Of a stretch of 64,000 nt of DNA, positions 25,351 to 34,987 are shown one piece after another. The stretch lies in NCBI GenBank assembly GCA_018266575.1, contig JAFEAE010000019.1, positions 62,001 through 126,000 on the forward strand, given 5' to 3'. Numbering within the stretch: the first letter of the stretch is position 1; the number at the start of each line of letters is the position of its first letter. Position numbers and translations under genes: made by a program. This DNA is from Bacteroidota bacterium. GTDB lineage: Bacteria > Bacteroidota > Bacteroidia > Chitinophagales > Chitinophagaceae. The notes beneath the pieces were generated by a model. The model made no database searches, was not told where the DNA came from, and saw only the letters and a program-made list of their open reading frames with translations.

Positions 25351-26106
25351 TTAATATTTCATTTTCGGACAATCGAGATTGCTCTTTTTTCCAAATGTAT
25401 AAATCAAGCCTGCGGAGAGTGTATAATAATGATCATTTTTCGAAGGATCTGCAGCTTTACTGAAACCATCAAGATAATCTGTTCTTGTAAGGCGATAAGT
25501 AAATTCCATATTTGCGGAAAAATGCCGGTTGATTGCATACCGCACTCCTGCACCAACAGGTATTACCGGAATAATGTTAGGCAAACGATGCGCTTCATCT
25601 TCAGCCAGGCCATTAAAAATTCCTGTTTCACCAGAAAAATAAGAAGTATTTAAATTGCTCCAATCACGCCTGATGTGAACGAAGGCAACGCCAATGCCTG
25701 CAAACAAATAAGGAGAGAAACCGTAATTATTTTCAGCTCCGTTTTTTCCGAGAATATTCCAAACAGCAGTTAATGAAGTTTCTAAAAGCGGCGTACTGAA
25801 ATTAAAATTCCGCTCTTTTCTCCATGCAGGAGAAGAATAAACGGCATCATTGCCATATAATGTGCCATATGAAAAATTAGCCCTTATTGCAAATGCACGA
25901 TTTACCAATCTACTCACAAAAATCCCTCCTCCCGGTTTTGTCGTGGCTAATGATCCGAGTCGCGAAGGTGTGAGGTCGCCCTGGTAAACATAAGCGCTGC
26001 CGTAAGCGCCGATTTCAAATTTCGAAAAATCTATTTGAGCGAATAAATATCCGTTAACAAAAATCAAAGAGGTGATCAGTAATCCTTTTTTTTGAATAGA
26101 TTTCAT
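25351..26106 (-). CDS. outer membrane beta-barrel protein (DUF6089-like)
   Basis: The 251-residue protein has a signal peptide (MKSIQKKGLLITSLIFVNGYLFAQ) and then FEIGAYGSAYVYQGDLTPSR. The remaining strands alternate aromatic and polar residues and end in YTLSAGLIYTFGKK. This is the small eight-stranded barrel pattern of DUF6089, common in Bacteroidota. A structural or unknown role is likely. The final LDCPKMKY tail beyond the last strand is unusual but short. Confidence 0.82.
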   Translation of the reverse strand: MKSIQKKGLLITSLIFVNGYLFAQIDFSKFEIGAYGSAYVYQGDLTPSRLGSLATTKPGGGIFVSRLVNRAFAIRANFSYGTLYGNDAVYSSPAWRKERNFNFSTPLLETSLTAVWNILGKNGAENNYGFSPYLFAGIGVAFVHIRRDWSNLNTSYFSGETGIFNGLAEDEAHRLPNIIPVIPVGAGVRYAINRHFSANMEFTYRLTRTDYLDGFSKAADPSKNDHYYTLSAGLIYTFGKKSNLDCPKMKY

Positions 26107-26321
26107 CGGTAGTAGATTTAAAAATGAAGAAAATTATACCGAGTAGAAATCTATTGATACTGTTTGCACAATTTAGATAAAGTGTAAAATGCGGAACAAC
26201 ATGTTTTATTGCCAAAGGGTTCTTAGCATTTTGTTAATTGATATATATGCCATAATTGAAAGTATTTGTGAAAAGATTAAGAGCTTTGGATGCACATTGA
26301 ACATTAAATGTTTTTTCAGGA

Positions 26322-26329
26322 TATCTTTG
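26322..26329 (+). promoter_or_regulatory. probable -7 promoter box of the S1-domain gene
   Basis: TATCTTTG matches TAnnTTTG exactly, 20 bases before the ATG at 26350. A TTG at 26297-26299 sits 22 bases upstream as a possible -33 element. Confidence 0.55.
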
Positions 26330-26349
26330 ACAGAAACCATACGTTGTAA

Positions 26350-27186
26350 ATGATAAAAATAGGAGAATACAACAAATTAAAAGTGTTGAAAGAAGTTGCT
26401 TTCGGGCTGTATTTAGACGATGGCAAGGAAGGCATCTTATTGCCCAAACGTTTTGTACCAAAAGGAGCAAAGACCGGCGACGAACTGAATGTTTTTTTGT
26501 ATCATGATGGTGAAGACCGCATCATTGCTACCACACAACATCCGAAAGGAATACTCGACGACATTGTAAAGCTTCGCGTTGTCAGCACCACACCGCAAGG
26601 TGCATTTTTAGATTGGGGATTGATGAAAGACATCTTCGTTCCTAAATCGCAACAGTTGAATAAAATGTTGTCGAACGGAGATTATATCGTGAAGATATAC
26701 CTGGATGAACGCACGGGAAGATTGGCTGCCTCAGAAAAAGTTGATCATTTTTTAAGCAATGAAAACCTTACCGTAAAAGAAAAAGAATTGGTTGACCTGC
26801 TTATATACCGCAGGACAGATATCGGTTACCTCGTTATCATCAATAATAAACATACCGGGGTTTTACATTTTAATGATGTATTTCAAAACATCAGGACCGG
26901 CGACAAATTAAAAGGTTTTATAAAAAATATTTTGCCGGAAAATAAGATAGATGTTGCCATCGGAAAGCCCGGGTATGAACGTGTGGAAGACGAAACCGGG
27001 AAAATTTTACGCTTGCTGAAAGAGAACAATGGTTACCTGCCATATCATGATAAATCTGATCCGGAAGACATTTATTCATTTTTCGGGATGAGTAAGAAAA
27101 CGTTTAAGATGGCAACGGGCAATTTATACAAACAACGGAAAATAGAATTTACACAAACCGGTATAAAATCGACTGTAGAAAAATAA
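26350..27186 (+). CDS. S1 RNA-binding domain protein (CvfB-like)
   Basis: The 278-residue protein consists of repeated S1-like OB domains and a C-terminal winged helix, as in CvfB/YitL. The first S1-like unit is residues 1-60 (IGEYNKLKVLKEVAFGLYLD), the second about 68-130 (LRVVSTTPQGAFLDWGLMKD) and the third about 145-210 (DIGYLVIINNKHTGVLHFND). The winged helix is at 215-278, with YLPYHDKSDPEDIYSFFGMS. It probably binds RNA; the regulatory target is unknown. It is two bases upstream of the Smr gene and likely cotranscribed with it. Confidence 0.9.
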   Translation: MIKIGEYNKLKVLKEVAFGLYLDDGKEGILLPKRFVPKGAKTGDELNVFLYHDGEDRIIATTQHPKGILDDIVKLRVVSTTPQGAFLDWGLMKDIFVPKSQQLNKMLSNGDYIVKIYLDERTGRLAASEKVDHFLSNENLTVKEKELVDLLIYRRTDIGYLVIINNKHTGVLHFNDVFQNIRTGDKLKGFIKNILPENKIDVAIGKPGYERVEDETGKILRLLKENNGYLPYHDKSDPEDIYSFFGMSKKTFKMATGNLYKQRKIEFTQTGIKSTVEK

Positions 27187-27188
27187 TT

Positions 27189-27443
27189 ATGGCAAGAATA
27201 AAAGTTGACCTGCACGATATTTACAATAACAGCAAAGCCATCGACAAGGCATTGCAGGATGCTTTTGAAGAAGCCATTGACAAAAAGATACGTGAAGTGG
27301 AAATTATTCCCGGAAAAGGCAGCGGGCAATTACGAAAAAAAGTAGAACGGTTTTTACAACTCCCCCATATTAAGCCGCTTTATCACCGCATTGAAAACGA
27401 CAGCAAAAATTTCGGAAGATTATTCGTGTATTTTAAGTTCTGA
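27189..27443 (+). CDS. Smr-domain protein
   Basis: The 84-residue protein is a stand-alone Smr (small MutS-related) domain. It has the N-terminal KVDLH signature and the HGKGS-like loop as IIPGKGSGQLRKKV, in which His is replaced by Pro. Smr domains bind or nick nucleic acids and some cleave mRNA in collided ribosomes. The altered loop makes nuclease activity uncertain. The stop lies one base from the end of the convergent MFS gene. Confidence 0.82.
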   Translation: MARIKVDLHDIYNNSKAIDKALQDAFEEAIDKKIREVEIIPGKGSGQLRKKVERFLQLPHIKPLYHRIENDSKNFGRLFVYFKF

Positions 27444-27444
27444 T

Positions 27445-28635
27445 TCAGGTCAGAGCAATTTCCCTTCGTTTATAGGTGAGTATATAAATACTGAATGAAA
27501 GAGACATTAGCACACAGCCGGTGATGCAAACACCAGTCCATGCAAATCTATCCCAAACCAACAAGCCAATTGCAGAGCCGAATGATGTCCCGATGAAGCT
27601 AACGGTCATGTATACCGTATTTAACCGGTTGCGTGCTTCAGGCAATAAGGCAAACACACGGCTTTGATTGGAGACATGAATAGATTGCTGCCCCAGGTCA
27701 AGTAATATGATCCCGACAACAAACCCGGTAATCGACAATGAACAAACATAAAATAGAATATAAGCGAGCAGCATAGCTACGATTCCGTAACCAATAGCAA
27801 TACGTGGATTATTTTTATCTGCAGAGCCTCCGATTAAAGGAGCGATAAGTGCCCCGGCAACTGCGGCCAGTCCAAACATGCCGAGCTTATCACTGTGAAA
27901 ATAAAATGGTGCAATGGCAAAATGGAGCACCATCGTTGTCCAGAACATGCCAAAAGTGGCAAATGAAAAAAAGCTGATTCCTGCTGCTTCACGTAATAAA
28001 GGTTGTTGTTTGAACAACGTCAATAATGATTTCATTAGTGAAGCATAGGTTCCTTTAAAATTTGGTTTGCTGAAAGGAAAAGAAAAATACATCAATACTA
28101 ATAATGCAGTGCTGATTGCTGCGGCAACCCAGTACATTCCCCGCCATCCAAGCCATGCGCCAATAAAACCGCTAAGTGTGCGTGATAATAATATTCCGAT
28201 CAATAACCCACTCATCACTGTTCCAATTACTTTACCACGATTTTCCGGTTTCGCCAAATGAGCACTTAACGGCAGTATTAATTGAGGGACGATGGAAGTC
28301 ATTCCTATCAGCAAACTGGCAACTTCAAGTGTTAATAATGTTGGCGCAATTGCTGCAGCGATTAAGGATAATACCGTTAATGATGTGGTGAACAGAATAT
28401 GTTTCTTTCTTTCCAGTTTATCGCCCAACGGAACAAAAAACAATAACCCCAATGCATATCCTAATTGTGTAAGAAAGGTTACTACCCCTGCCCTGCTCTC
28501 TGCGACATGAAAACTTTTGGAGATTAGGATAATAAGCGGCTGACAATAATAAATATTTGCAACGATCAATCCCGTACAAAAGGCCATCAATAAAATCTGC
28601 GAACGACGAAGGCCACCCTCATTTAGATTTTGCAT
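27445..28635 (-). CDS. MFS exporter (DHA1 type)
   Basis: The 396-residue protein has twelve predicted membrane helices. The MFS motif A between helices 2 and 3 is seen as FFVPLGDKLERKK, and motif C-like glycines are in helix 5 (GTVMSGLLIGILLSRTLSG). The opening LLMAFCTGLIVANIYYCQPLI resembles the YgaY/NepI branch of drug:proton antiporters. Substrate unknown. The terminal sequence LTYKRREIALT is cytoplasmic. Confidence 0.9.
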   Translation of the reverse strand: MQNLNEGGLRRSQILLMAFCTGLIVANIYYCQPLIILISKSFHVAESRAGVVTFLTQLGYALGLLFFVPLGDKLERKKHILFTTSLTVLSLIAAAIAPTLLTLEVASLLIGMTSIVPQLILPLSAHLAKPENRGKVIGTVMSGLLIGILLSRTLSGFIGAWLGWRGMYWVAAAISTALLVLMYFSFPFSKPNFKGTYASLMKSLLTLFKQQPLLREAAGISFFSFATFGMFWTTMVLHFAIAPFYFHSDKLGMFGLAAVAGALIAPLIGGSADKNNPRIAIGYGIVAMLLAYILFYVCSLSITGFVVGIILLDLGQQSIHVSNQSRVFALLPEARNRLNTVYMTVSFIGTSFGSAIGLLVWDRFAWTGVCITGCVLMSLSFSIYILTYKRREIALT

Positions 28636-28871
28636 AATGGCTGCAAAATTATATCAGAACAAAAAAGAAAGCGCATTGATAACAGATTTCTTTATAAACC
28701 AATTTATTAACAACGATCTGAAGAAATCAGGTTACCTTTTTACAATTCCTGTATTAATAGGTTGAATACATGAAGAAGCCTTTCGGCGTTTACACTTTCG
28801 CTTTCCATATTTCATAACAATTGCTGCATGCATTAATAACAAGATCGTTTTGATCTTATAAAAACAATATT

Positions 28872-29015
28872 ATGAAATCAATAATCCAGGATTTAATTTT
28901 TGATAAAGAAATAGTTCAGGAAATAAAAAAAGTTAAGATCGAAAACGGGCAGTTATATAATCTTCTAATAGCTGGCAAGATCACTTTAAAAGAATACCTC
29001 AACGCACAGGAATAA
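28872..29015 (+). CDS. hypothetical 47-residue protein
   Basis: The ATG at 28872 starts MKSIIQDLIFDKEIVQEIKK and continues to LLIAGKITLKEYLNAQE. It is charged, helical, cytoplasmic and has no membrane segment. It is preceded by an A/T-rich leader and has no overlap with other genes. The composition is coding-like, but I recognise no family, and it is short enough that chance cannot be excluded. Its C-terminal half has the form of a small helix-turn-helix-like or antitoxin-like peptide, which is only an impression. Confidence 0.5.
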   Translation: MKSIIQDLIFDKEIVQEIKKVKIENGQLYNLLIAGKITLKEYLNAQE

Positions 29016-29032
29016 TTTTCAAACAACAGGAA

Positions 29033-29551
29033 TTATTCTATTGCTTTTTTTAGCAAGAGATCTGTTTGCACATCGTCACCGAGCATAAAAATGTGGCTGC
29101 CGAATTTCTCGAAGCCAAATCTTTCGTAAAAAGAAATAGCTGTTTCGTTATGCTCCCACACCCCGAGCCAGATCATTTTTTTAGCCATTTTTTTTGCGAT
29201 GGAAATACATTCAAGCATTAATGCTTTACCTACTCCTTTGCCGATCGTTTTTTGTTCGGTATATATCCTTGCAATTTCTATTGCATCGATATTTCCTAAC
29301 TCGGCTGGGTTTTCGCTTTCACGCATGCGCACATATCCCACAGCTTCATTATCGAGATATGCAAGTAAAAAAATATTTCCGGGCTCACCTATTTCTTTCA
29401 TCAATGCTTTTTTATTGAATGGATCAGCCATGAACTTATCCATGTTTTCTTTTGTATTGTGCTTTGCAAACGTATCATAAAAAGTACGCTGACTGAGTTC
29501 CGCGATCAACTCAGCATCTGCAGTTGTTGCAAATTTTATTTCGATTGACAT
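29033..29551 (-). CDS. GNAT N-acetyltransferase
   Basis: The 172-residue protein has the acetyl-CoA-binding core: motif A is seen as IARIYTEQKTIGKGVGKALMLECISIA (Q/RxxGxG as QKTIGKGVGKA), and the strand-helix NETAISFYERFGFEKFG follows at the C-terminus. Its overall sequence resembles spermidine/spermine- or phosphinothricin-type acetyltransferases of Bacteroidota. Substrate unknown. Two ATG codons (29554, 29551) and a GTG (29557) are possible starts; I use 29551. Confidence 0.85.
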   Translation of the reverse strand: MSIEIKFATTADAELIAELSQRTFYDTFAKHNTKENMDKFMADPFNKKALMKEIGEPGNIFLLAYLDNEAVGYVRMRESENPAELGNIDAIEIARIYTEQKTIGKGVGKALMLECISIAKKMAKKMIWLGVWEHNETAISFYERFGFEKFGSHIFMLGDDVQTDLLLKKAIE

Positions 29552-29572
29552 CATCACAAATTTTGTTGCAAA

Positions 29573-29604
29573 AATAATAAAGCCTCCCGCAATGAGAGGC
29601 TTTT
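29573..29604 (-). terminator. rho-independent terminator
   Basis: AAAGCCTC and GAGGCTTT form the stem (29579-29586 and 29596-29603). On the reverse strand the run is followed by A/TTATTTTT. It serves the outer membrane protein gene that ends at 29624. Confidence 0.75.
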
Positions 29605-29623
29605 ATTATGAATGAAGGGAATT

Positions 29624-30199
29624 TTAAAAATTAAATAGCGCTGCAGCACCAAAGATATCTGCTTTGGTATTATCTAGCCCTTTCATATAAGTGACTTTGA
29701 TTTCAATATTGTGCGAACGTTGACCTACACCGATTCGAATACCAGCATTTGCAACGGGGCCGTATGAGCGTACAGTAGTTGTGCCGTCACCGTTATTGCC
29801 AGTATAATCGCTATTATCGTTTGCATAAGCTGCAACGTGATAACCCAAACCACCGCCGGCAAAAAAACCAAACTTATCTTCAACTTCTTTGGTTGCGCCT
29901 GCACCAAAGTTATAATTTACTACCAATGGCAGATTCACCATCGCACTTGCACTTGCATTTCCGGAACTGCTTCCGGAATAACTAAGGCCGATACTCAATG
30001 GCAATCCGATTGAAATAGCGGAGTTATCAGACTCACTGATATTTACTCTTGGTGAATAAGTAAGGCCACCTGTGATAAAAGAATTAAATCCTGCCCCACC
30101 TGTGGAGAATACAGTAATACCAATGCCATTAATGAAACGTTGAGAAAAAGCAAAAGATGCAGATAAGGACAATAAGAATAGTAATAAGGTTCTTTTCAT
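29624..30199 (-). CDS. porin-like outer membrane beta-barrel protein
   Basis: The 191-residue protein has a signal peptide (MKRTLLLFLLSLSASFAFSQ) and then about eight amphipathic strands with Gly- and Ser-rich turns. It ends with the C-terminal aromatic strand IFGAAALFNF, as expected for BAM-inserted barrels. No ligand can be named. It is monocistronic with its own terminator. Confidence 0.8.
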   Translation of the reverse strand: MKRTLLLFLLSLSASFAFSQRFINGIGITVFSTGGAGFNSFITGGLTYSPRVNISESDNSAISIGLPLSIGLSYSGSSSGNASASAMVNLPLVVNYNFGAGATKEVEDKFGFFAGGGLGYHVAAYANDNSDYTGNNGDGTTTVRSYGPVANAGIRIGVGQRSHNIEIKVTYMKGLDNTKADIFGAAALFNF

Positions 30200-30340
30200 A
30201 CATTAAGATTTAGGTTTAGGAATAACAGGCGCCAAGTAAATAAAAAATATTTACAATTTAAAGTGTACTAATTTTTTTTTGTAAACAGGCATCCAGGTAA
30301 GATACCTAAAATCGGCTACACATATTCGTTAGAAACGGAT

Positions 30341-31519
30341 CTATATATTTTCGATTACCATAGCGCTTGCTCCGCCTCCTCCATTGCATATACCGGCAGC
30401 ACCATATTTTGCATTATTTTGTTTCAGGATATGGATAAGGGTTACAATAATCCTCGCACCGCTGCACCCCAACGGGTGACCGATAGATACTGCGCCACCG
30501 TGTACATTTACCTTTGCCGGATCGAGCTTCATTCGCCTTGTATTTTCAATGCCAACTACCGAAAATGCTTCATTCAGTTCCCAATAATTAATATCACTCA
30601 TTTGCAAACCTGCTTTGGCTACCGCTTTCGGAACAGCCAATGAAGGCGTAGTCGTAAACCATTCCGGTGCCTGCTCTGCATCGGCATAAGAAAGGATTTT
30701 TGCAATAGGTTTTAGTTTTAATTCTTCTGCTTTTTGTTTGCTCATGAGCACAATGGCGGCAGCTCCGTCATTCATCGTACTTGCATTGGCTGCCGTAACT
30801 GAACCATCTTTCTGAAATGCAGATTTTAGTTCCGGGATCTTTTCAAACTTCACATTAAACGGCTCCTCATCTTTTGAAAACTTTATCGGATCACCTTTGC
30901 GTTGAGGTATTTCAACCGGAATAATTTCCTCTTTAAATTGACCTTCGTTTGTTGCGGCCTGGCTGCGCTTATAACTTTCAATAGCAAATGCATCCTGTTC
31001 TTCACGGCTTATACCGCATTCTTTGGCACAAAATTCAGCAGCGTTGCCCATTGCTTTTCCATCATATACATCTGTCAAACCGTCTTTGGCCAGGCCATCT
31101 ATCAGGGTAGAATTGCCGTATTTATTTCCCCACCGCATGCTCTCAATATAAAATGGCACATTGCTCATACTCTCCATTCCACCAGCAACTACAATTTCCG
31201 TATCTCCCAATAAAATACTTTGTGCGCCCTGCGCAATAGCTTTCATACCGCTTGCGCAAACCTTGTTAACAGTGGTGCAAATAACATTATCCGGCAAGCC
31301 GGCAAATTTTGCAGCCTGACGGGCAGGCGCCTGACCGAGATTAGCCTGAATCACGCAGCCCATCAATACATCATTTACTAATGCAGCATCAAGCGATGCT
31401 TTTTGCAACGCACCTTTAATGGCAAATGCGCCCAGCTTTGTAGCAGAAAAATCTTTTAAGGAACCACCAAAACTCCCTATTGGTGTGCGGACTGCGGATA
31501 CGATAACTACTTCTTTCAT
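30341..31519 (-). CDS. acetyl-CoA C-acetyltransferase (thiolase)
   Basis: The 392-residue protein condenses or cleaves acetoacetyl-CoA. The nucleophilic Cys lies in CTTVNKVCASGMKA (about residue 89). The His of the active site is in GGAVSIGHPLGCSGAR, and the proton-donor Cys is in GICNGGGGASA near the C-terminus. Length and motifs fit the biosynthetic/degradative thiolase II group. A TTG at 31525 is in frame, but the ATG at 31519 is better. No beta-oxidation partners are adjacent. Confidence 0.94.
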   Translation of the reverse strand: MKEVVIVSAVRTPIGSFGGSLKDFSATKLGAFAIKGALQKASLDAALVNDVLMGCVIQANLGQAPARQAAKFAGLPDNVICTTVNKVCASGMKAIAQGAQSILLGDTEIVVAGGMESMSNVPFYIESMRWGNKYGNSTLIDGLAKDGLTDVYDGKAMGNAAEFCAKECGISREEQDAFAIESYKRSQAATNEGQFKEEIIPVEIPQRKGDPIKFSKDEEPFNVKFEKIPELKSAFQKDGSVTAANASTMNDGAAAIVLMSKQKAEELKLKPIAKILSYADAEQAPEWFTTTPSLAVPKAVAKAGLQMSDINYWELNEAFSVVGIENTRRMKLDPAKVNVHGGAVSIGHPLGCSGARIIVTLIHILKQNNAKYGAAGICNGGGGASAMVIENI

Positions 31520-31619
31520 GTACAATAATCGTTTTGAACAACGAAGTTAATCAAGATAATTGCTTTGAAGAAATGAACAAACTTATGAGATGCTCCATAT
31601 CGCTTCGTGCCTGATACTC

Positions 31620-33125
31620 TTATTGAACCAAAACAAGTTGTTTGATGATTGTTGCTCCGGAGGATTTGCACACAACCAAATAAGTGCCCTTTGAAAGTGA
31701 ACCAATATTCAATGAAGCAGAAATAGTTTCACCGGCATTGATCGTTTTTGGTAATTGTATTTCCTCCAGTTTTCTTCCTGTTATTTCATAAAATGATAAA
31801 GAAGCGTTTTGCATGGAAGAACCGGCTCTCACATAAATCGTGTTAGCAGTAAGTACAGTCGGAAAAATTGACGCTGAGGTATTTTGCTCAAAAGAAACAA
31901 CTACAACAGGGGAATAGGTATAATTTCCGTTTATATCGGTCATGCGTAGCCGATAGTAATTATTTCCATTCAGTGGGAAGTGGTCTGAGTAGCTATAATC
32001 AATATTTTGTCCAGATGAAATATCTTTTGCATCTACTTTTCCTATTGCGGTAAAACCCAGTTGGTCGTTGCTGCGTTGGATTTCGTAGTAAGCAACATTG
32101 ACTTCCCGGGATGTTTCCCAGTTTAACTGAACAATATTTCCGGTCGACTTGCCCTGAAAATTCAACAATTGCAATGGTAATACGATTGAACCGGTCATTG
32201 AAAAGCTAACCCTGTTTCCGCCACCATTTTCATAATATTCAAGTACTAAGTTCTTTGTACCGGATAAAGTTGTTGAATACGAAGTAGTATTGTAAGATTG
32301 ATCTTGCCATTTATTAATTACCCAGGTACTGCCGCCATCCAGGCTTAACCGGTAACCATCATCACCACCAACGGTAAAAATATACGAGCTACCGGAAAAA
32401 ATTGCCTGCAATCTATATCGCACACTAAAATTTTCTGTCTGGATCGGGCAACCACTCGAATTATACGTAACATTATCCCCTCCAAAACTTTCATCAAAAT
32501 TAGGCACGCCTGTAACTCCTTCATGAACCAATCCTTTATATAAATTAAAATTCTGGCCGTAGTAAACATATCCATTCCAAACTCCGTTTACACCATAAAC
32601 AGATTGGTCTTCGGACCCTATACAGGCAGTTTGAATATTGAAAGATATCCGGTTCTGCCCACCATTTTCATAATACTCCAATACCAGATTAACAGTGCCG
32701 CTTAAAGTAACAATAACAGTGGTAGTGGTGTATGACTGGTCCAGCCATTTGTTTATTGTCCACGTTGCCCCGCCATCTAAGCTCAATCTGTAGCCATCGT
32801 CACCACCTACAATTACCTGGTAAGTGCCGGAGGTAAATGTCTTCGTAAGTTTATATCGAACACTAAAAGTTTCGGTAGTAACGGAACAACCGTTTGTTGG
32901 ATAGCTAACCACATCACCACCAAAGCTTTCATCAAAATTAGGGCTGGAAGTATTTCCTTCGTTTACATAGCCCGCATAGTTTGTAAAGTCGATATTATCA
33001 TAAACATAGCCTATCCATAAATTATTTGTACCGTACGAAGCCTGATTACCTTGTGGAGTGCATGATTGCGAGTAGATACTTCCAGCAACAATTAGCATAA
33101 AAAGCAGGAATACAATTCTCTTCAT
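31620..33125 (-). CDS. T9SS-secreted protein with two PA14-like modules
   Basis: The 501-residue protein has a signal peptide (MKRIVFLLFMLIVAGSIYSQ). Two tandem modules of about 140 residues follow, each with NFDESFGGD, VRYRL and GGDDGYRLSLDGG motifs and ending in NLVLEYYENGG. The repeats resemble carbohydrate-binding PA14-like sandwiches. A fibronectin-like domain (about 330-410, NVAYYEIQRSND) and a T9SS type A C-terminal sorting domain (about 425-501) follow. It should be secreted and attached to the cell surface. The two modules are close enough to indicate an internal duplication. Confidence 0.85.
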   Translation of the reverse strand: MKRIVFLLFMLIVAGSIYSQSCTPQGNQASYGTNNLWIGYVYDNIDFTNYAGYVNEGNTSSPNFDESFGGDVVSYPTNGCSVTTETFSVRYKLTKTFTSGTYQVIVGGDDGYRLSLDGGATWTINKWLDQSYTTTTVIVTLSGTVNLVLEYYENGGQNRISFNIQTACIGSEDQSVYGVNGVWNGYVYYGQNFNLYKGLVHEGVTGVPNFDESFGGDNVTYNSSGCPIQTENFSVRYRLQAIFSGSSYIFTVGGDDGYRLSLDGGSTWVINKWQDQSYNTTSYSTTLSGTKNLVLEYYENGGGNRVSFSMTGSIVLPLQLLNFQGKSTGNIVQLNWETSREVNVAYYEIQRSNDQLGFTAIGKVDAKDISSGQNIDYSYSDHFPLNGNNYYRLRMTDINGNYTYSPVVVVSFEQNTSASIFPTVLTANTIYVRAGSSMQNASLSFYEITGRKLEEIQLPKTINAGETISASLNIGSLSKGTYLVVCKSSGATIIKQLVLVQ

Positions 33126-33523
33126 AGATGGTTTTTCTATAATAATGTAAATACATTTATTTAATTGTAGATATTTACACTTATAAAAACGATTGGAGTT
33201 TGGATATTAGTGTGATATTGTATTGAGGAAAGGGGCAAAACGGCCGTTTCTTGATATAAGTCAAACCATTTTGTTAAGGCTGAGTTATCCTATTTATTTT
33301 TTAATAACTGAAATGATGAATAAGGCTAAGTAAGATCAGTTTTGGGATTTTATTTCCAAATAATGGAAATTACGTAGTTGTGCTTATTTTGTAAGTATTT
33401 ATTTTACAACATATTACTTAAATGGCACTCAAATTGAAATTCACATGCCGTACAATTCCTCTGAATCTCCACTTCTTTTATCCCTAAGAAAAATCAGTTT
33501 GTTAATCTTAAACCCTTTTAAAA
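33126..33523. other. intergenic region between divergent T9SS cargo genes
   Basis: This A/T-rich 398-base region has no credible gene. Its right part (about 33440-33523) is closely related to the sequence upstream of the second paralogue (35140-35222), including the shared run TTTTATCCCTAAGAAAAATC, so the duplication covered the promoter and leader. The rest shows no repeat or palindrome that I can support. Confidence 0.6.
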
Positions 33524-33538
33524 ATGAAACTGATTTTT
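33489..33538 (+). promoter_or_regulatory. leader hairpin spanning the start codon
   Basis: AAAAATCAGTTT (33489-33500) is perfectly complementary to AAACTGATTTTT (33527-33538), which lies directly after the ATG (33524-33526). The mRNA could fold with the start codon at the base of a 26-base loop. The same pairing exists at the second paralogue. Confidence 0.5.
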
Positions 33539-34927
33539 ACCCTTTTGAAACATTCTTATGCCCGTACGCTGGCATTTACGGCAACCTTCATCGTTGCTTT
33601 TACAAACCTTAATGCACAGGTTTGCTCCAGCCCGACAACAACTATTTATGGCTTAAATGGAAACGGAACAATTTATCCTATTTCTCTAAGCAATGCAAAT
33701 GTTGGAACAAAGGTCAATACCGCAACTGGTTCACCAAGCCAGGCAAACGCAATTGGTTATAATAACCTTACAAACACTTTCTATTATTTTAATGTAAATC
33801 CTACCTCAACTAGTGGAGGCCAATTTGTATCCTATAATGCTACTTTGAATTTATACACAACGCTTGCTACAAGCCCAGTAAGAGCAACCGTGCATGCAGG
33901 ATGTGTTAGCTTCGGAGGTACAGGTTATTATTGTACAGATGTAAATGGAGACCTTTTCTATTACAACATAGTTTCCAACACCTGGACCACAATTACAACA
34001 AAAATAGTAGACCAATCTAACAATAATGTGTCTACTGTAATTCAAACTCAGAATTCAGGAGATATGGCTATTGACGGCCTAGGAAATTTGTGGATTGTAA
34101 CTTCAAGCAGCAGCAACTGGGCATTATATGAAATAAAAGCGCCGTTGCCAACAACAAACCAAGCCTCTGTTACTGCAATTCAGGTAATAGCTCCGACTTC
34201 TACAACCCCGTCAAGCCAAAGCTTCCAGGGTATTGCATTCGACCCTTCAGGGAATATGTATCTATCTACAAGTGGCGATAAATTATATAAACTCACTTCC
34301 GCTAATGCAGGTTCATTATCCCTCATCGGTTCATTTAATACAAGCGGCGTTGGGAATGATCTTACTTCATGCAGCTATCCATTAAGCATATTACCTGTTA
34401 ATTGGGTAAGTTTTACCGCAGCAATGCAGAATAAAAGCGTTTCTTTAAACTGGACAGTTTCACAGTCTATAAATAATAAAGGATTTTATGTGGAAAGAAG
34501 CACCGATAACACAACATGGGAGGCCCTTGGATTTATTGAAGATAACTCAGGTAATGATTTAAGTCAGACAAGCTATACTTTTTCTGATGCAAATCCTGCT
34601 CCAGGGGTAAACTATTATCGCATTCATCAAGTTGATTATGACGACAATAGCAGTTATAGCTCTATTAAAATGATAACAACATCAACTACTGAACAGGTAT
34701 CGGTTTGGCCTAACCCGGCGAGAAGCACTGTAAATATTCAAAATAACGGCACAGAAAACGACGTGAAAATGCAGATAATTGATCCTTTTGGGAAACTTAT
34801 TGCAGCTGCAACATTGCGTAGCGGGAAAAATGAAGTAAACATTAGTAATCTTCCTTCCGGGACCTATATAGTCCATACACAAAATTCAAACGGACAGGTT
34901 CAAAACCAAAAGATAGTAAAATTGTAA
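33524..34927 (+). CDS. T9SS-secreted beta-propeller-like protein, paralogue 1
   Basis: The 467-residue protein has a signal peptide (MKLIFTLLKHSYARTLAFTA..., cleavage near LNAQ). A repeat-rich beta domain (30-295) follows, with kelch/propeller-like strands such as GYYCTDVNGDLFYYN and DMAIDGLGNLWIV. Then come a linker domain (SVSLNWTVSQSINNKGFYVERS, 305-385) and a T9SS type A sorting domain (SVWPNPARSTVNIQ to the end). It is expected on the cell surface. It is the first of two tandem paralogues, and the second is about 60 percent similar by eye. Ligand or enzyme activity is unknown. Confidence 0.83.
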   Translation: MKLIFTLLKHSYARTLAFTATFIVAFTNLNAQVCSSPTTTIYGLNGNGTIYPISLSNANVGTKVNTATGSPSQANAIGYNNLTNTFYYFNVNPTSTSGGQFVSYNATLNLYTTLATSPVRATVHAGCVSFGGTGYYCTDVNGDLFYYNIVSNTWTTITTKIVDQSNNNVSTVIQTQNSGDMAIDGLGNLWIVTSSSSNWALYEIKAPLPTTNQASVTAIQVIAPTSTTPSSQSFQGIAFDPSGNMYLSTSGDKLYKLTSANAGSLSLIGSFNTSGVGNDLTSCSYPLSILPVNWVSFTAAMQNKSVSLNWTVSQSINNKGFYVERSTDNTTWEALGFIEDNSGNDLSQTSYTFSDANPAPGVNYYRIHQVDYDDNSSYSSIKMITTSTTEQVSVWPNPARSTVNIQNNGTENDVKMQIIDPFGKLIAAATLRSGKNEVNISNLPSGTYIVHTQNSNGQVQNQKIVKL

Positions 34928-34961
34928 TTTTCAGAGTAAAGGCCATTCATTTTTAGGTATC

Positions 34962-34987
34962 AAAACCCTTGTTAAACAAGGGTTTTT
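34962..34987 (+). terminator. rho-independent terminator of paralogue 1
   Basis: AAAACCCTTGTT pairs perfectly with AACAAGGGTTTT with a one-base loop, followed by a T. It separates the two paralogues into independent transcripts. Confidence 0.82.
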
